Below are positions 1 to 12,028 of a stretch of DNA of 64,000 bases, piece by piece (the first letter of the stretch is position 1; every line of letters starts with the position of its first letter). The translations under genes and the position numbers were made by a program. The stretch comes from Synchiropus splendidus (taxonomy: Eukaryota > Chordata > Actinopteri > Syngnathiformes > Callionymidae): positions 2,983,501 to 3,047,500 of the forward strand of contig NC_071340.1 of NCBI RefSeq assembly GCF_027744825.2. The letters run 5' to 3'. Below the pieces are notes generated by a model. It made no database searches, was not told where the DNA came from, and saw nothing but the letters and a program-made list of their open reading frames with translations.

Positions 1-330
1 GCATAACTTTGCAAGGAAGCTTCAGAACATGAAATTTTCACCTCCCACTATAGCAGAAAGGGTCTTTCTAGTAGTTGCACATCAAATCTAAACTGTCTGA
101 AGTGTTTTTACAAAGTTAACAACATTTTTATGTTTGCCGTTCCGGAATCGACCTTATCTCAACCTGAAAACGCGTTTTACGCATTGTGCCATAACTTTGC
201 ATAAAGCTTCAGCAGATGAAATTTTCACCACCCACTATAGCAAAAAGGGTCTTTCTAGTAGTTGCAGATCAAATCTAAGCTGTCTGAAATGTTTTTCCAA
301 AGTAATCAACAATTTTATGTTTGGAGTTCT
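1..330. repeat. Partial copy of the left higher-order repeat
   Basis: The first ~330 bases match 3195-3520 at an offset of 3194 bp, which is 17 monomers. They share unusual features such as 'tttacaaagtta', CCGTTCCGGAATCGACC with 'ctcaacctgaaaac', and 'ttcagcagatgaaat'. The match then breaks down within the next monomer, which reads TTTGGAGTTCTGG here and TTTGCCGCTTTGG in the later copy. This suggests a higher-order unit cut by the window edge or by recombination. Confidence 0.75.
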
Positions 331-1710
331 GGAACCCACCTTATCTCAGTCTGAAAACATGTTTTTTGCATTGTGCCATAACTTTGCAGGGAAGCCTCAG
401 AACATGAAATTTTCACCTGCCGCTATAGTAGAAAGGGTCTTTATAGTAGTTGCACATCAAATCTAAGCTGACTGAAGTGTTTTTCCAAAGTTATCAACAT
501 TTTTATGTTTGGCGTTCCGGAATCAACCTCATCACAGCCTGAAAACGCGTTTTCTGCTTAGTGCCATAACTTTGCAGGGAAGCATCAGAATATGAAATTT
601 TCAACTACCAATATTGCAGAAAGAGTCTGTCTTGTAGTTGAACATCAAAACTAAGCTGTCTGAAGTGTTTTTCCAAAGTTATCAACATTTTTATGTTTGG
701 CGTTCTGGAACCCACCTTATCTCAGACTGAAAACGTCTTTTCTGGATTGTGCCATAACTTTGCAGGGAAGCCTCAGAACATGAAATTTTCACCTCCCAAT
801 ATTGCAGAAAGAGTCTGTCTTGTAGTTGCACATAAAAACGAAGCTGTCTGAAGTGTTTTTTCCAAAGTCTTCAACATTTTTATGTTTAGCGTTCTGGAAC
901 CCTCTTTATCTCAGGCTGAATATGCGTTTTACGCATTGTGCCATAACTTTGCAGGGAAGCTTCAGAACATCGAATTTTCACCACTCACTATAGCAGAAAG
1001 GGTCTTTCTAGTAGTTTCACCTGAAATCTAAGCTGTCTGAAGTGTTTTTCCAAAGTTTTCAACATTTTTATGTTTGGCGTTCTGGTACCCACCTTATCTC
1101 AGTCTGAAAACGCGTTTTTTGCATTGTGCCATAACTTTGCAGGGAAGCCACAGAACATGAAATTTTCACCTGCCGCCATAGTAGAAAGGGTCTTTCTAGT
1201 AGTTGCACATCAAATCTAAGCTGTCTGAAGTGTTTTTCCAAAGTTATCAACATTTTTATGTTTGGCGTTCCGGAATCGACCTTATCTCAGGCTGAAAACG
1301 CGTTTCACGCATTGTGCCATAACTTTGCAGGGAAGCTTCAGAACATCGAATTTTCACCACTCACTATCGCAGAAAGGGTCTTTCTCCTAGTTGCACATCA
1401 AATCTAAGCTGTCTGAAGTGTTTTTTCCAAAGTCTTCAACATTTTTATGTTTAGCGTTCTGGAACCCACCTTATCTCAGGCTGAAAATGCGTTTTCTGCA
1501 TTGTGAAATCACTTTGCAGGGAAGCTTCAGAACATGGAATTTTTACCTCCCACTATAACAGAAATGGTCTTTCTAGTAGTTGCACTTCAAATCTAAGCTG
1601 TCTGAAGTGTTTTTCGAAAGTTATCAACATTTTTATGTTTGGCGTTCCGGAACCCACCTTATCTCAGTCTGAAAACGTGTTTTTTGCATTGTGCGATAAC
1701 TTTGCAGGGA
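330..1710. repeat. Satellite monomers left of the 22-mer block
   Basis: About seven monomers of the same subfamily as the block to the right. Marker variants include 'cagtctgaaaac', 'gccgctatagtagaaag' and a CATCGAATTTTCACC variant. No copy at the 6.19-kb offset was seen for this stretch. It holds no other feature. Confidence 0.8.
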
Positions 1711-4700
1711 AGCCACAGAACATGAAATTTTCACCTCCCACTATAGCAGAAAGGGTCTTTCTAATGGTTTCAGGTGAAATCTAAGCTGTCTGAAGTGGTT
1801 TTCCAAAGTTTTTAACATTTTTTTGTTTGGCCTTCGGGAACCCACCTTATCTCAGGCTAAAAACGCGTTTTACGCATTGTACCATAACTTTGCATAAAGC
1901 TTCAGAACATGAAATTTTCACCTCCCACTATGGCAGAAAGGGTCTTTGTAGTAGTTACACTTCAAATCTAAGCTGTCTGAAGTGTTTTTCAAAAGTTATC
2001 AACATTTTTATGTTTGGCGTTCCGGAACCCGCCTTATCTCAGTCTGAAAACGTGTTTTTTGCATTGTGCCATAACTTTGCAGGGAAGCCACAGAACATGA
2101 AATTTTCACCTCCCACTATAGCAGAAAGGGTCTTTCTAATGGTTTCAGGTGAAATCTAAGCTGTCTGAAGTGGTTTTCCAAAGTTTTTAACATTTTTTTG
2201 TTTGGCCTTCGGGAACCCACCTTATCTCAGGCTAAAAACGCGTTTTACGCATTGTACCATAACTTTGCATAAAGCTTCAGAACATGAAATTTTCACCTCC
2301 CACTATGGCAGAAAGGGTCTTTGTAGTAGTTACACTTCAAATCTAAGCTGTCTGAAGTGTTTTTCGAAAGTTATCAACATTTTTATGTTTGGCGTTCCGG
2401 AACCCACCTTATCTCAGTCTGAAAACGTGTTTTTTGCATTGTGCCATAACTTTGCAGGGAAGCCACAGAACATGAAATTTTCACCTCCCACTATAGCAGA
2501 AAGGGTCTTTCTAATGGTTTCAGGTGAAATCTAAGCTGTCTGAAGTGGTTTTCCAAAGTTTTTAACATTTTTTTGTTTGGCCTTCGGGAACCCACCTTAT
2601 CTCAGGCTAAAAACGCGTTTTACGCATTGTACCATAACTTTGCATAAAGCTTCAGAACATGAAATTTTCACCTCCCACTATGGCAGAAAGGGTCTTTGTA
2701 GTAGTTACACTTCAAATCTAAGCTGTCTGAAGTGTTTTTCCAAAGTTATCAACATTTTTATGTTTGGCGTTCCGGAATCGACCTTATCTCAGGCTGAAAA
2801 CGCGTTTCACGCATTGTGCCATAACTTTGCAGGGAAGCTTCAGAACATCGAATTTTCACCACTCACTATCGCAGAAAGGGTCTTTCTAGTAGTTGCACTT
2901 CAAATCTAAGCTGTCTGAAGTGTTTTTCGAAAGTTATCAACATTTTTATGTTTGGCGTTCCGGAACCCACCTTATCTCAGGCTGAAAACGCGTTTTCTGC
3001 ATTGTGCCATAACTTTGCAGGGAAGCTTCAGAACGTGAAATTTTCATCTCCCACGATAGCAGAAAGGATCTGTCTTGTAGTTGCACATCAAATCTAAGCT
3101 GTCTGAAGTGTTTTTCTAAAGTTATGAACATTTTTATGTTTGGCATTCCGGAACCCACCTTATCTCAGGCTGAAAACGCGTTTTCTCCATTGTGGCATAA
3201 CTTTGCAAGGAAGCTTCAGAACATGAAATTTTCACCTCCCACTATAGCAGAAAGGGTCTTTCTAGTAGTTGCACATCAAATCTAAACTGTCTGAAGTGTT
3301 TTTACAAAGTTATCAACATTTTTATGTTTGCCGTTCCGGAATCGACCTTATCTCAACCTGAAAACGCGTTTTACGCATTGTGCCATAACTTTGCATAAAG
3401 CTTCAGCAGATGAAATTTTCACCACCCACTATAGCAAAAAGGGTCTTTCTAGTAGTTGCAGATCAAATCTAAGCTGTCTGAAATGTTTTTCCAAAGTAAT
3501 CAACAATTTTATGTTTGCCGCTTTGGAACCCACCTTATCTCAGTCTGAAAACGTGTTTTCTGCATTGTGCCATAACTTTGCAGGGAAGCCTCAGAACATG
3601 AAATTTTCACCTGCCTCTATAGTAGAAAGGGTCTTTCTAGTAGTTGCACATCAAATCTAAGCTGTCTGAAGTGTCTTTCCAAAGTTATCAACATTTTTAT
3701 GTTTGGCGTTCCGGAATCAACCTTATCTCACGCTGAAAACGCGTTTTCTGCATTGCGCCATAACTTTGCAGGAAAGCTTCAGAACATGAAATTTTCAACT
3801 CCCACTATAGCAGAAAGGGTCTTTCTAGTACTTGCACATCAAATCTAAGCAGTCTGAGGTGTTTTCCGACAGTTATCAACATTTTTATGTTTGGCGTTCC
3901 GGAATCGACCTTATCTCAGGCTGAAAACGCGTTTTCGGAATTGTGCCATAACTTTGCAGGGAAGCTTCAGAACATGAAATTTTAAACTTGCGCTATACCA
4001 GAAAAGGTCTTTCTAGTAGTTGTACATCAAATCTAAGCTGTCTGAAGTGTTTTTCCAAAGTTATCAACATTTTTATGTTTGCCGCTTTGGAACCCACCTT
4101 ATCTCAGTCTGAAAATGTGTTTTCTGCATTGTGCCGTAACTTTGCAGGGAAGATTCAGAGCATGAAATTTTAACCTGCCACTATAGCAGAAAAGGTCATT
4201 CTAGTAGTTGCACATCAAAGCTAAGCAGTCTGAGGTGTTTTCCCAAAGTTATCAACATTTTTATGTTTGGCGTACCGGAATCGACCTTATCTCAGGCTGA
4301 AAACGCGTTTTCTGCATTGTGCCATAACTTTGCAGGGAAGCTTCAGAACATGAAATTTTAAACTCACACTATAGCAGAACGGGTCTTTCTAGTACTTGCA
4401 CATCAAATCTAAGCAGTCTGAGGTGTTTTCCCAAAGTTATCAACATTTTTATGTTTGGTGTTCCGGAATCGACCTTATCTCAGGCTGAAAATGTGTTTTC
4501 GGAATTGTGCCATAACTTTGCAGGGAAGCTTCGGAACATGAAATTTTCACATCCCACGATAGCAGAAAGGGTCTTTCTAGTAGTTTCACTTCAAATCTAA
4601 GCTCTCTGAAGTGTTTTTCGAAAGTTATCAACATTTTTATGTTTGGCGTTCCGGAATCCGCCTTATCTCAGGCTGAAAACCCGTTTAACGCATTGTGCCA

Positions 4701-5838
4701 TAACTTTGCATAAAGCTTTAGAACATGAAATTTTCACCTCCCACTATAGCAGAAAGGGTCTTTCTAGTAGTTGCAGATTATATCTAAGCTGTCTGAAATG
4801 TTTTTCCAAAGTTATCAACTTTTTTATGTTTGGCGTTCTGGAACCCACCTTATCTCAGTCTGAAAACCTGGTTTTTTCATTGTGCCATAATTTTGCAGGG
4901 AAGCCACAGAACATGCAATTTTCACCTCCCACAATGGCAGAAAGGGTCTTTCTAGAAGTTGCACATCAAATCGAAGCTGTCTGGTGTTTTTCCAAAGTTA
5001 TCAACATTTTTATGTTTCTCGTTCCTGAACCCACCCTATATCAGGCTGAAAATGCGTTTTCTGCATTGTGCCATAACTTTGCAGGGAAGCTTCAGAACAT
5101 GAAATTTTCACCTCCCACGATAGCAGAAAGGGTCTTTCTAGTAGTTGCACATCAAATCTAAGCTCTCTGAAGTGTTTTTCGAAAGTTATCAACATTTTTA
5201 TGTTTGGCGTTCCAGAATCGACCTTATCTCAGCCTGAAAACGCGTTTTACGCATGGTGCCATTACTTTGCAGGGAAGCTTCAGAACATCGAATTTTCACC
5301 TCCAACAATGGCAGAAAGGGTCTTTCTAGTAGTTGCACATCAAATCTAAGCTGTCTGAAATGTTTTTCCAAAGTTATCAACATTTTTATGTTTGGCGTTC
5401 TGGAACCCACCATATCTCAGTCTGAAAACGTGTTTTTTGCATTGTGCCATAACTTTGCAGGGATGCCACAGAACATGAAATTTTCACCTGCCGCTATAGT
5501 AGAAAGGGTCTTTCTAGTAGTTGCACATCAAATCCAAGCTGCCTGAAGTGGCTTTCCAAAGTTATCAACACTTTTATGTTTGGAGTTCCGGAATCAACCT
5601 TATCTCAGGCTGAACACCCGTTTTCTGCATTGTGCCATAACTTGCAGGGATGCATCAGAACATGACATTTAAAACTTCCACTATAGCAGAAAAGGTCTTT
5701 CTAGTAGTTGCACATCAAATCTAAGCTCTCTGAAGTGTTTTTCCAAAGTTATTAACATTTTTATGTTTGGCGTTCCGGAACCCACCTTATCTCAGGCTGA
5801 AAACGCGTTTTCTGCATTGTGCCATAACTTTGCAGGGA
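1711..5838. repeat. 22-monomer higher-order repeat, copy 1
   Basis: This 4128-bp unit equals 22 monomers of about 187.6 bp. The whole unit recurs at 7901-12028 (offset 6190), and its two ends recur in 5839-7900 (offset 4128 for the left part, 2062 for the right part). In the stretches I compared by eye (around 1830, 2040, 3000, 3330, 4130, 4640 and 5250) the copies showed no differences. Boundaries are accurate to about 20 bp. The right boundary is where 'gggaagccacagaac' restarts the unit. Confidence 0.85.
1827..2909. repeat. Dimer sub-repeat (375 bp, about three units)
   Basis: Inside the 22-mer, three consecutive dimers start at 1827, 2202 and 2577, exactly 375 bp apart. Each has one monomer with TTTGGCCTTCGGGAACCC, 'tttttaacatttttttg' and 'gcataaagcttcag', and a second with 'cagtctgaaaacgtg' and 'ctaatggtttcaggtgaaat'. 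In the third dimer the second monomer is of a different type (TCGACC, 'cgcgtttcacgc'). The cassette recurs at 5955-7037 and 8017-9099. Confidence 0.85.
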
Positions 5839-7900
5839 AGCCACAGAACATGAAATTTTCACCTCCCACTATAGCAGAAAGGGTCTTTCTAATGGTTTCA
5901 GGTGAAATCTAAGCTGTCTGAAGTGGTTTTCCAAAGTTTTTAACATTTTTTTGTTTGGCCTTCGGGAACCCACCTTATCTCAGGCTAAAAACGCGTTTTA
6001 CGCATTGTACCATAACTTTGCATAAAGCTTCAGAACATGAAATTTTCACCTCCCACTATGGCAGAAAGGGTCTTTGTAGTAGTTACACTTCAAATCTAAG
6101 CTGTCTGAAGTGTTTTTCAAAAGTTATCAACATTTTTATGTTTGGCGTTCCGGAACCCGCCTTATCTCAGTCTGAAAACGTGTTTTTTGCATTGTGCCAT
6201 AACTTTGCAGGGAAGCCACAGAACATGAAATTTTCACCTCCCACTATAGCAGAAAGGGTCTTTCTAATGGTTTCAGGTGAAATCTAAGCTGTCTGAAGTG
6301 GTTTTCCAAAGTTTTTAACATTTTTTTGTTTGGCCTTCGGGAACCCACCTTATCTCAGGCTAAAAACGCGTTTTACGCATTGTACCATAACTTTGCATAA
6401 AGCTTCAGAACATGAAATTTTCACCTCCCACTATGGCAGAAAGGGTCTTTGTAGTAGTTACACTTCAAATCTAAGCTGTCTGAAGTGTTTTTCGAAAGTT
6501 ATCAACATTTTTATGTTTGGCGTTCCGGAACCCACCTTATCTCAGTCTGAAAACGTGTTTTTTGCATTGTGCCATAACTTTGCAGGGAAGCCACAGAACA
6601 TGAAATTTTCACCTCCCACTATAGCAGAAAGGGTCTTTCTAATGGTTTCAGGTGAAATCTAAGCTGTCTGAAGTGGTTTTCCAAAGTTTTTAACATTTTT
6701 TTGTTTGGCCTTCGGGAACCCACCTTATCTCAGGCTAAAAACGCGTTTTACGCATTGTACCATAACTTTGCATAAAGCTTCAGAACATGAAATTTTCACC
6801 TCCCACTATGGCAGAAAGGGTCTTTGTAGTAGTTACACTTCAAATCTAAGCTGTCTGAAGTGTTTTTCCAAAGTTATCAACATTTTTATGTTTGGCGTTC
6901 CGGAATCGACCTTATCTCAGGCTGAAAACGCGTTTCACGCATTGTGCCATAACTTTGCAGGGAAGCTTCAGAACATGCAATTTTCACCTCCCACAATGGC
7001 AGAAAGGGTCTTTCTAGAAGTTGCACATCAAATCGAAGCTGTCTGGTGTTTTTCCAAAGTTATCAACATTTTTATGTTTCTCGTTCCTGAACCCACCCTA
7101 TATCAGGCTGAAAATGCGTTTTCTGCATTGTGCCATAACTTTGCAGGGAAGCTTCAGAACATGAAATTTTCACCTCCCACGATAGCAGAAAGGGTCTTTC
7201 TAGTAGTTGCACATCAAATCTAAGCTCTCTGAAGTGTTTTTCGAAAGTTATCAACATTTTTATGTTTGGCGTTCCAGAATCGACCTTATCTCAGCCTGAA
7301 AACGCGTTTTACGCATGGTGCCATTACTTTGCAGGGAAGCTTCAGAACATCGAATTTTCACCTCCAACAATGGCAGAAAGGGTCTTTCTAGTAGTTGCAC
7401 ATCAAATCTAAGCTGTCTGAAATGTTTTTCCAAAGTTATCAACATTTTTATGTTTGGCGTTCTGGAACCCACCATATCTCAGTCTGAAAACGTGTTTTTT
7501 GCATTGTGCCATAACTTTGCAGGGATGCCACAGAACATGAAATTTTCACCTGCCGCTATAGTAGAAAGGGTCTTTCTAGTAGTTGCACATCAAATCCAAG
7601 CTGCCTGAAGTGGCTTTCCAAAGTTATCAACACTTTTATGTTTGGAGTTCCGGAATCAACCTTATCTCAGGCTGAACACCCGTTTTCTGCATTGTGCCAT
7701 AACTTGCAGGGATGCATCAGAACATGACATTTAAAACTTCCACTATAGCAGAAAAGGTCTTTCTAGTAGTTGCACATCAAATCTAAGCTCTCTGAAGTGT
7801 TTTTCCAAAGTTATTAACATTTTTATGTTTGGCGTTCCGGAACCCACCTTATCTCAGGCTGAAAACGCGTTTTCTGCATTGTGCCATAACTTTGCAGGGA
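5839..7900. repeat. 11-monomer derivative of the 22-mer unit
   Basis: This 2062-bp unit begins like the 22-mer (match to 1711-2844 at offset 4128) and ends like it (match to about 4911-5838 at offset 2062). The junction is near 6972, within the shared sequence 'gggaag...cagaacat'. It is therefore the 22-mer with an internal loss of about 2066 bp (11 monomers), in register. A hybrid monomer spans the junction. Confidence 0.85.
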
Positions 7901-10900
7901 AGCCACAGAACATGAAATTTTCACCTCCCACTATAGCAGAAAGGGTCTTTCTAATGGTTTCAGGTGAAATCTAAGCTGTCTGAAGTGGTTTTCCAAAGTT
8001 TTTAACATTTTTTTGTTTGGCCTTCGGGAACCCACCTTATCTCAGGCTAAAAACGCGTTTTACGCATTGTACCATAACTTTGCATAAAGCTTCAGAACAT
8101 GAAATTTTCACCTCCCACTATGGCAGAAAGGGTCTTTGTAGTAGTTACACTTCAAATCTAAGCTGTCTGAAGTGTTTTTCAAAAGTTATCAACATTTTTA
8201 TGTTTGGCGTTCCGGAACCCGCCTTATCTCAGTCTGAAAACGTGTTTTTTGCATTGTGCCATAACTTTGCAGGGAAGCCACAGAACATGAAATTTTCACC
8301 TCCCACTATAGCAGAAAGGGTCTTTCTAATGGTTTCAGGTGAAATCTAAGCTGTCTGAAGTGGTTTTCCAAAGTTTTTAACATTTTTTTGTTTGGCCTTC
8401 GGGAACCCACCTTATCTCAGGCTAAAAACGCGTTTTACGCATTGTACCATAACTTTGCATAAAGCTTCAGAACATGAAATTTTCACCTCCCACTATGGCA
8501 GAAAGGGTCTTTGTAGTAGTTACACTTCAAATCTAAGCTGTCTGAAGTGTTTTTCGAAAGTTATCAACATTTTTATGTTTGGCGTTCCGGAACCCACCTT
8601 ATCTCAGTCTGAAAACGTGTTTTTTGCATTGTGCCATAACTTTGCAGGGAAGCCACAGAACATGAAATTTTCACCTCCCACTATAGCAGAAAGGGTCTTT
8701 CTAATGGTTTCAGGTGAAATCTAAGCTGTCTGAAGTGGTTTTCCAAAGTTTTTAACATTTTTTTGTTTGGCCTTCGGGAACCCACCTTATCTCAGGCTAA
8801 AAACGCGTTTTACGCATTGTACCATAACTTTGCATAAAGCTTCAGAACATGAAATTTTCACCTCCCACTATGGCAGAAAGGGTCTTTGTAGTAGTTACAC
8901 TTCAAATCTAAGCTGTCTGAAGTGTTTTTCCAAAGTTATCAACATTTTTATGTTTGGCGTTCCGGAATCGACCTTATCTCAGGCTGAAAACGCGTTTCAC
9001 GCATTGTGCCATAACTTTGCAGGGAAGCTTCAGAACATCGAATTTTCACCACTCACTATCGCAGAAAGGGTCTTTCTAGTAGTTGCACTTCAAATCTAAG
9101 CTGTCTGAAGTGTTTTTCGAAAGTTATCAACATTTTTATGTTTGGCGTTCCGGAACCCACCTTATCTCAGGCTGAAAACGCGTTTTCTGCATTGTGCCAT
9201 AACTTTGCAGGGAAGCTTCAGAACGTGAAATTTTCATCTCCCACGATAGCAGAAAGGATCTGTCTTGTAGTTGCACATCAAATCTAAGCTGTCTGAAGTG
9301 TTTTTCTAAAGTTATGAACATTTTTATGTTTGGCATTCCGGAACCCACCTTATCTCAGGCTGAAAACGCGTTTTCTCCATTGTGGCATAACTTTGCAAGG
9401 AAGCTTCAGAACATGAAATTTTCACCTCCCACTATAGCAGAAAGGGTCTTTCTAGTAGTTGCACATCAAATCTAAACTGTCTGAAGTGTTTTTACAAAGT
9501 TATCAACATTTTTATGTTTGCCGTTCCGGAATCGACCTTATCTCAACCTGAAAACGCGTTTTACGCATTGTGCCATAACTTTGCATAAAGCTTCAGCAGA
9601 TGAAATTTTCACCACCCACTATAGCAAAAAGGGTCTTTCTAGTAGTTGCAGATCAAATCTAAGCTGTCTGAAATGTTTTTCCAAAGTAATCAACAATTTT
9701 ATGTTTGCCGCTTTGGAACCCACCTTATCTCAGTCTGAAAACGTGTTTTCTGCATTGTGCCATAACTTTGCAGGGAAGCCTCAGAACATGAAATTTTCAC
9801 CTGCCTCTATAGTAGAAAGGGTCTTTCTAGTAGTTGCACATCAAATCTAAGCTGTCTGAAGTGTCTTTCCAAAGTTATCAACATTTTTATGTTTGGCGTT
9901 CCGGAATCAACCTTATCTCACGCTGAAAACGCGTTTTCTGCATTGCGCCATAACTTTGCAGGAAAGCTTCAGAACATGAAATTTTCAACTCCCACTATAG
10001 CAGAAAGGGTCTTTCTAGTACTTGCACATCAAATCTAAGCAGTCTGAGGTGTTTTCCGACAGTTATCAACATTTTTATGTTTGGCGTTCCGGAATCGACC
10101 TTATCTCAGGCTGAAAACGCGTTTTCGGAATTGTGCCATAACTTTGCAGGGAAGCTTCAGAACATGAAATTTTAAACTTGCGCTATACCAGAAAAGGTCT
10201 TTCTAGTAGTTGTACATCAAATCTAAGCTGTCTGAAGTGTTTTTCCAAAGTTATCAACATTTTTATGTTTGCCGCTTTGGAACCCACCTTATCTCAGTCT
10301 GAAAATGTGTTTTCTGCATTGTGCCGTAACTTTGCAGGGAAGATTCAGAGCATGAAATTTTAACCTGCCACTATAGCAGAAAAGGTCATTCTAGTAGTTG
10401 CACATCAAAGCTAAGCAGTCTGAGGTGTTTTCCCAAAGTTATCAACATTTTTATGTTTGGCGTACCGGAATCGACCTTATCTCAGGCTGAAAACGCGTTT
10501 TCTGCATTGTGCCATAACTTTGCAGGGAAGCTTCAGAACATGAAATTTTAAACTCACACTATAGCAGAACGGGTCTTTCTAGTACTTGCACATCAAATCT
10601 AAGCAGTCTGAGGTGTTTTCCCAAAGTTATCAACATTTTTATGTTTGGTGTTCCGGAATCGACCTTATCTCAGGCTGAAAATGTGTTTTCGGAATTGTGC
10701 CATAACTTTGCAGGGAAGCTTCGGAACATGAAATTTTCACATCCCACGATAGCAGAAAGGGTCTTTCTAGTAGTTTCACTTCAAATCTAAGCTCTCTGAA
10801 GTGTTTTTCGAAAGTTATCAACATTTTTATGTTTGGCGTTCCGGAATCCGCCTTATCTCAGGCTGAAAACCCGTTTAACGCATTGTGCCATAACTTTGCA

Positions 10901-12028
10901 TAAAGCTTTAGAACATGAAATTTTCACCTCCCACTATAGCAGAAAGGGTCTTTCTAGTAGTTGCAGATTATATCTAAGCTGTCTGAAATGTTTTTCCAAA
11001 GTTATCAACTTTTTTATGTTTGGCGTTCTGGAACCCACCTTATCTCAGTCTGAAAACCTGGTTTTTTCATTGTGCCATAATTTTGCAGGGAAGCCACAGA
11101 ACATGCAATTTTCACCTCCCACAATGGCAGAAAGGGTCTTTCTAGAAGTTGCACATCAAATCGAAGCTGTCTGGTGTTTTTCCAAAGTTATCAACATTTT
11201 TATGTTTCTCGTTCCTGAACCCACCCTATATCAGGCTGAAAATGCGTTTTCTGCATTGTGCCATAACTTTGCAGGGAAGCTTCAGAACATGAAATTTTCA
11301 CCTCCCACGATAGCAGAAAGGGTCTTTCTAGTAGTTGCACATCAAATCTAAGCTCTCTGAAGTGTTTTTCGAAAGTTATCAACATTTTTATGTTTGGCGT
11401 TCCAGAATCGACCTTATCTCAGCCTGAAAACGCGTTTTACGCATGGTGCCATTACTTTGCAGGGAAGCTTCAGAACATCGAATTTTCACCTCCAACAATG
11501 GCAGAAAGGGTCTTTCTAGTAGTTGCACATCAAATCTAAGCTGTCTGAAATGTTTTTCCAAAGTTATCAACATTTTTATGTTTGGCGTTCTGGAACCCAC
11601 CATATCTCAGTCTGAAAACGTGTTTTTTGCATTGTGCCATAACTTTGCAGGGATGCCACAGAACATGAAATTTTCACCTGCCGCTATAGTAGAAAGGGTC
11701 TTTCTAGTAGTTGCACATCAAATCCAAGCTGCCTGAAGTGGCTTTCCAAAGTTATCAACACTTTTATGTTTGGAGTTCCGGAATCAACCTTATCTCAGGC
11801 TGAACACCCGTTTTCTGCATTGTGCCATAACTTGCAGGGATGCATCAGAACATGACATTTAAAACTTCCACTATAGCAGAAAAGGTCTTTCTAGTAGTTG
11901 CACATCAAATCTAAGCTCTCTGAAGTGTTTTTCCAAAGTTATTAACATTTTTATGTTTGGCGTTCCGGAACCCACCTTATCTCAGGCTGAAAACGCGTTT
12001 TCTGCATTGTGCCATAACTTTGCAGGGA
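7901..12028. repeat. 22-monomer higher-order repeat, copy 2
   Basis: Second full 4128-bp unit, colinear with 1711-5838 at a constant offset of 6190 bp. Identity ends at about 12029: copy 1 continues into 'gccacagaacatgaaatttt', whereas here the array continues 'gcttcagaacatcgaatttt' into unrelated monomers. Confidence 0.85.

Noticed and set aside
1827..1850. CENP-B box in the TTCGGGAACCC variant
   Set aside because: The box requires TTCG, four bases, A, two bases, then CGGG. After TTCG this sequence does not have CGGG at the right distance, and the common monomer type lacks TTCG here.
134..11736. Many similar open frames of 60-172 codons on the plus strand, with recurring phrases such as FMFGVPE and HNFAGKLQN, as a multigene family
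   Set aside because: They repeat at the satellite period, stop at the same TAA of each monomer, have companion frames on the opposite strand, and vary in length only where an indel in a monomer shifts the frame. There is no start context, promoter or codon signature.
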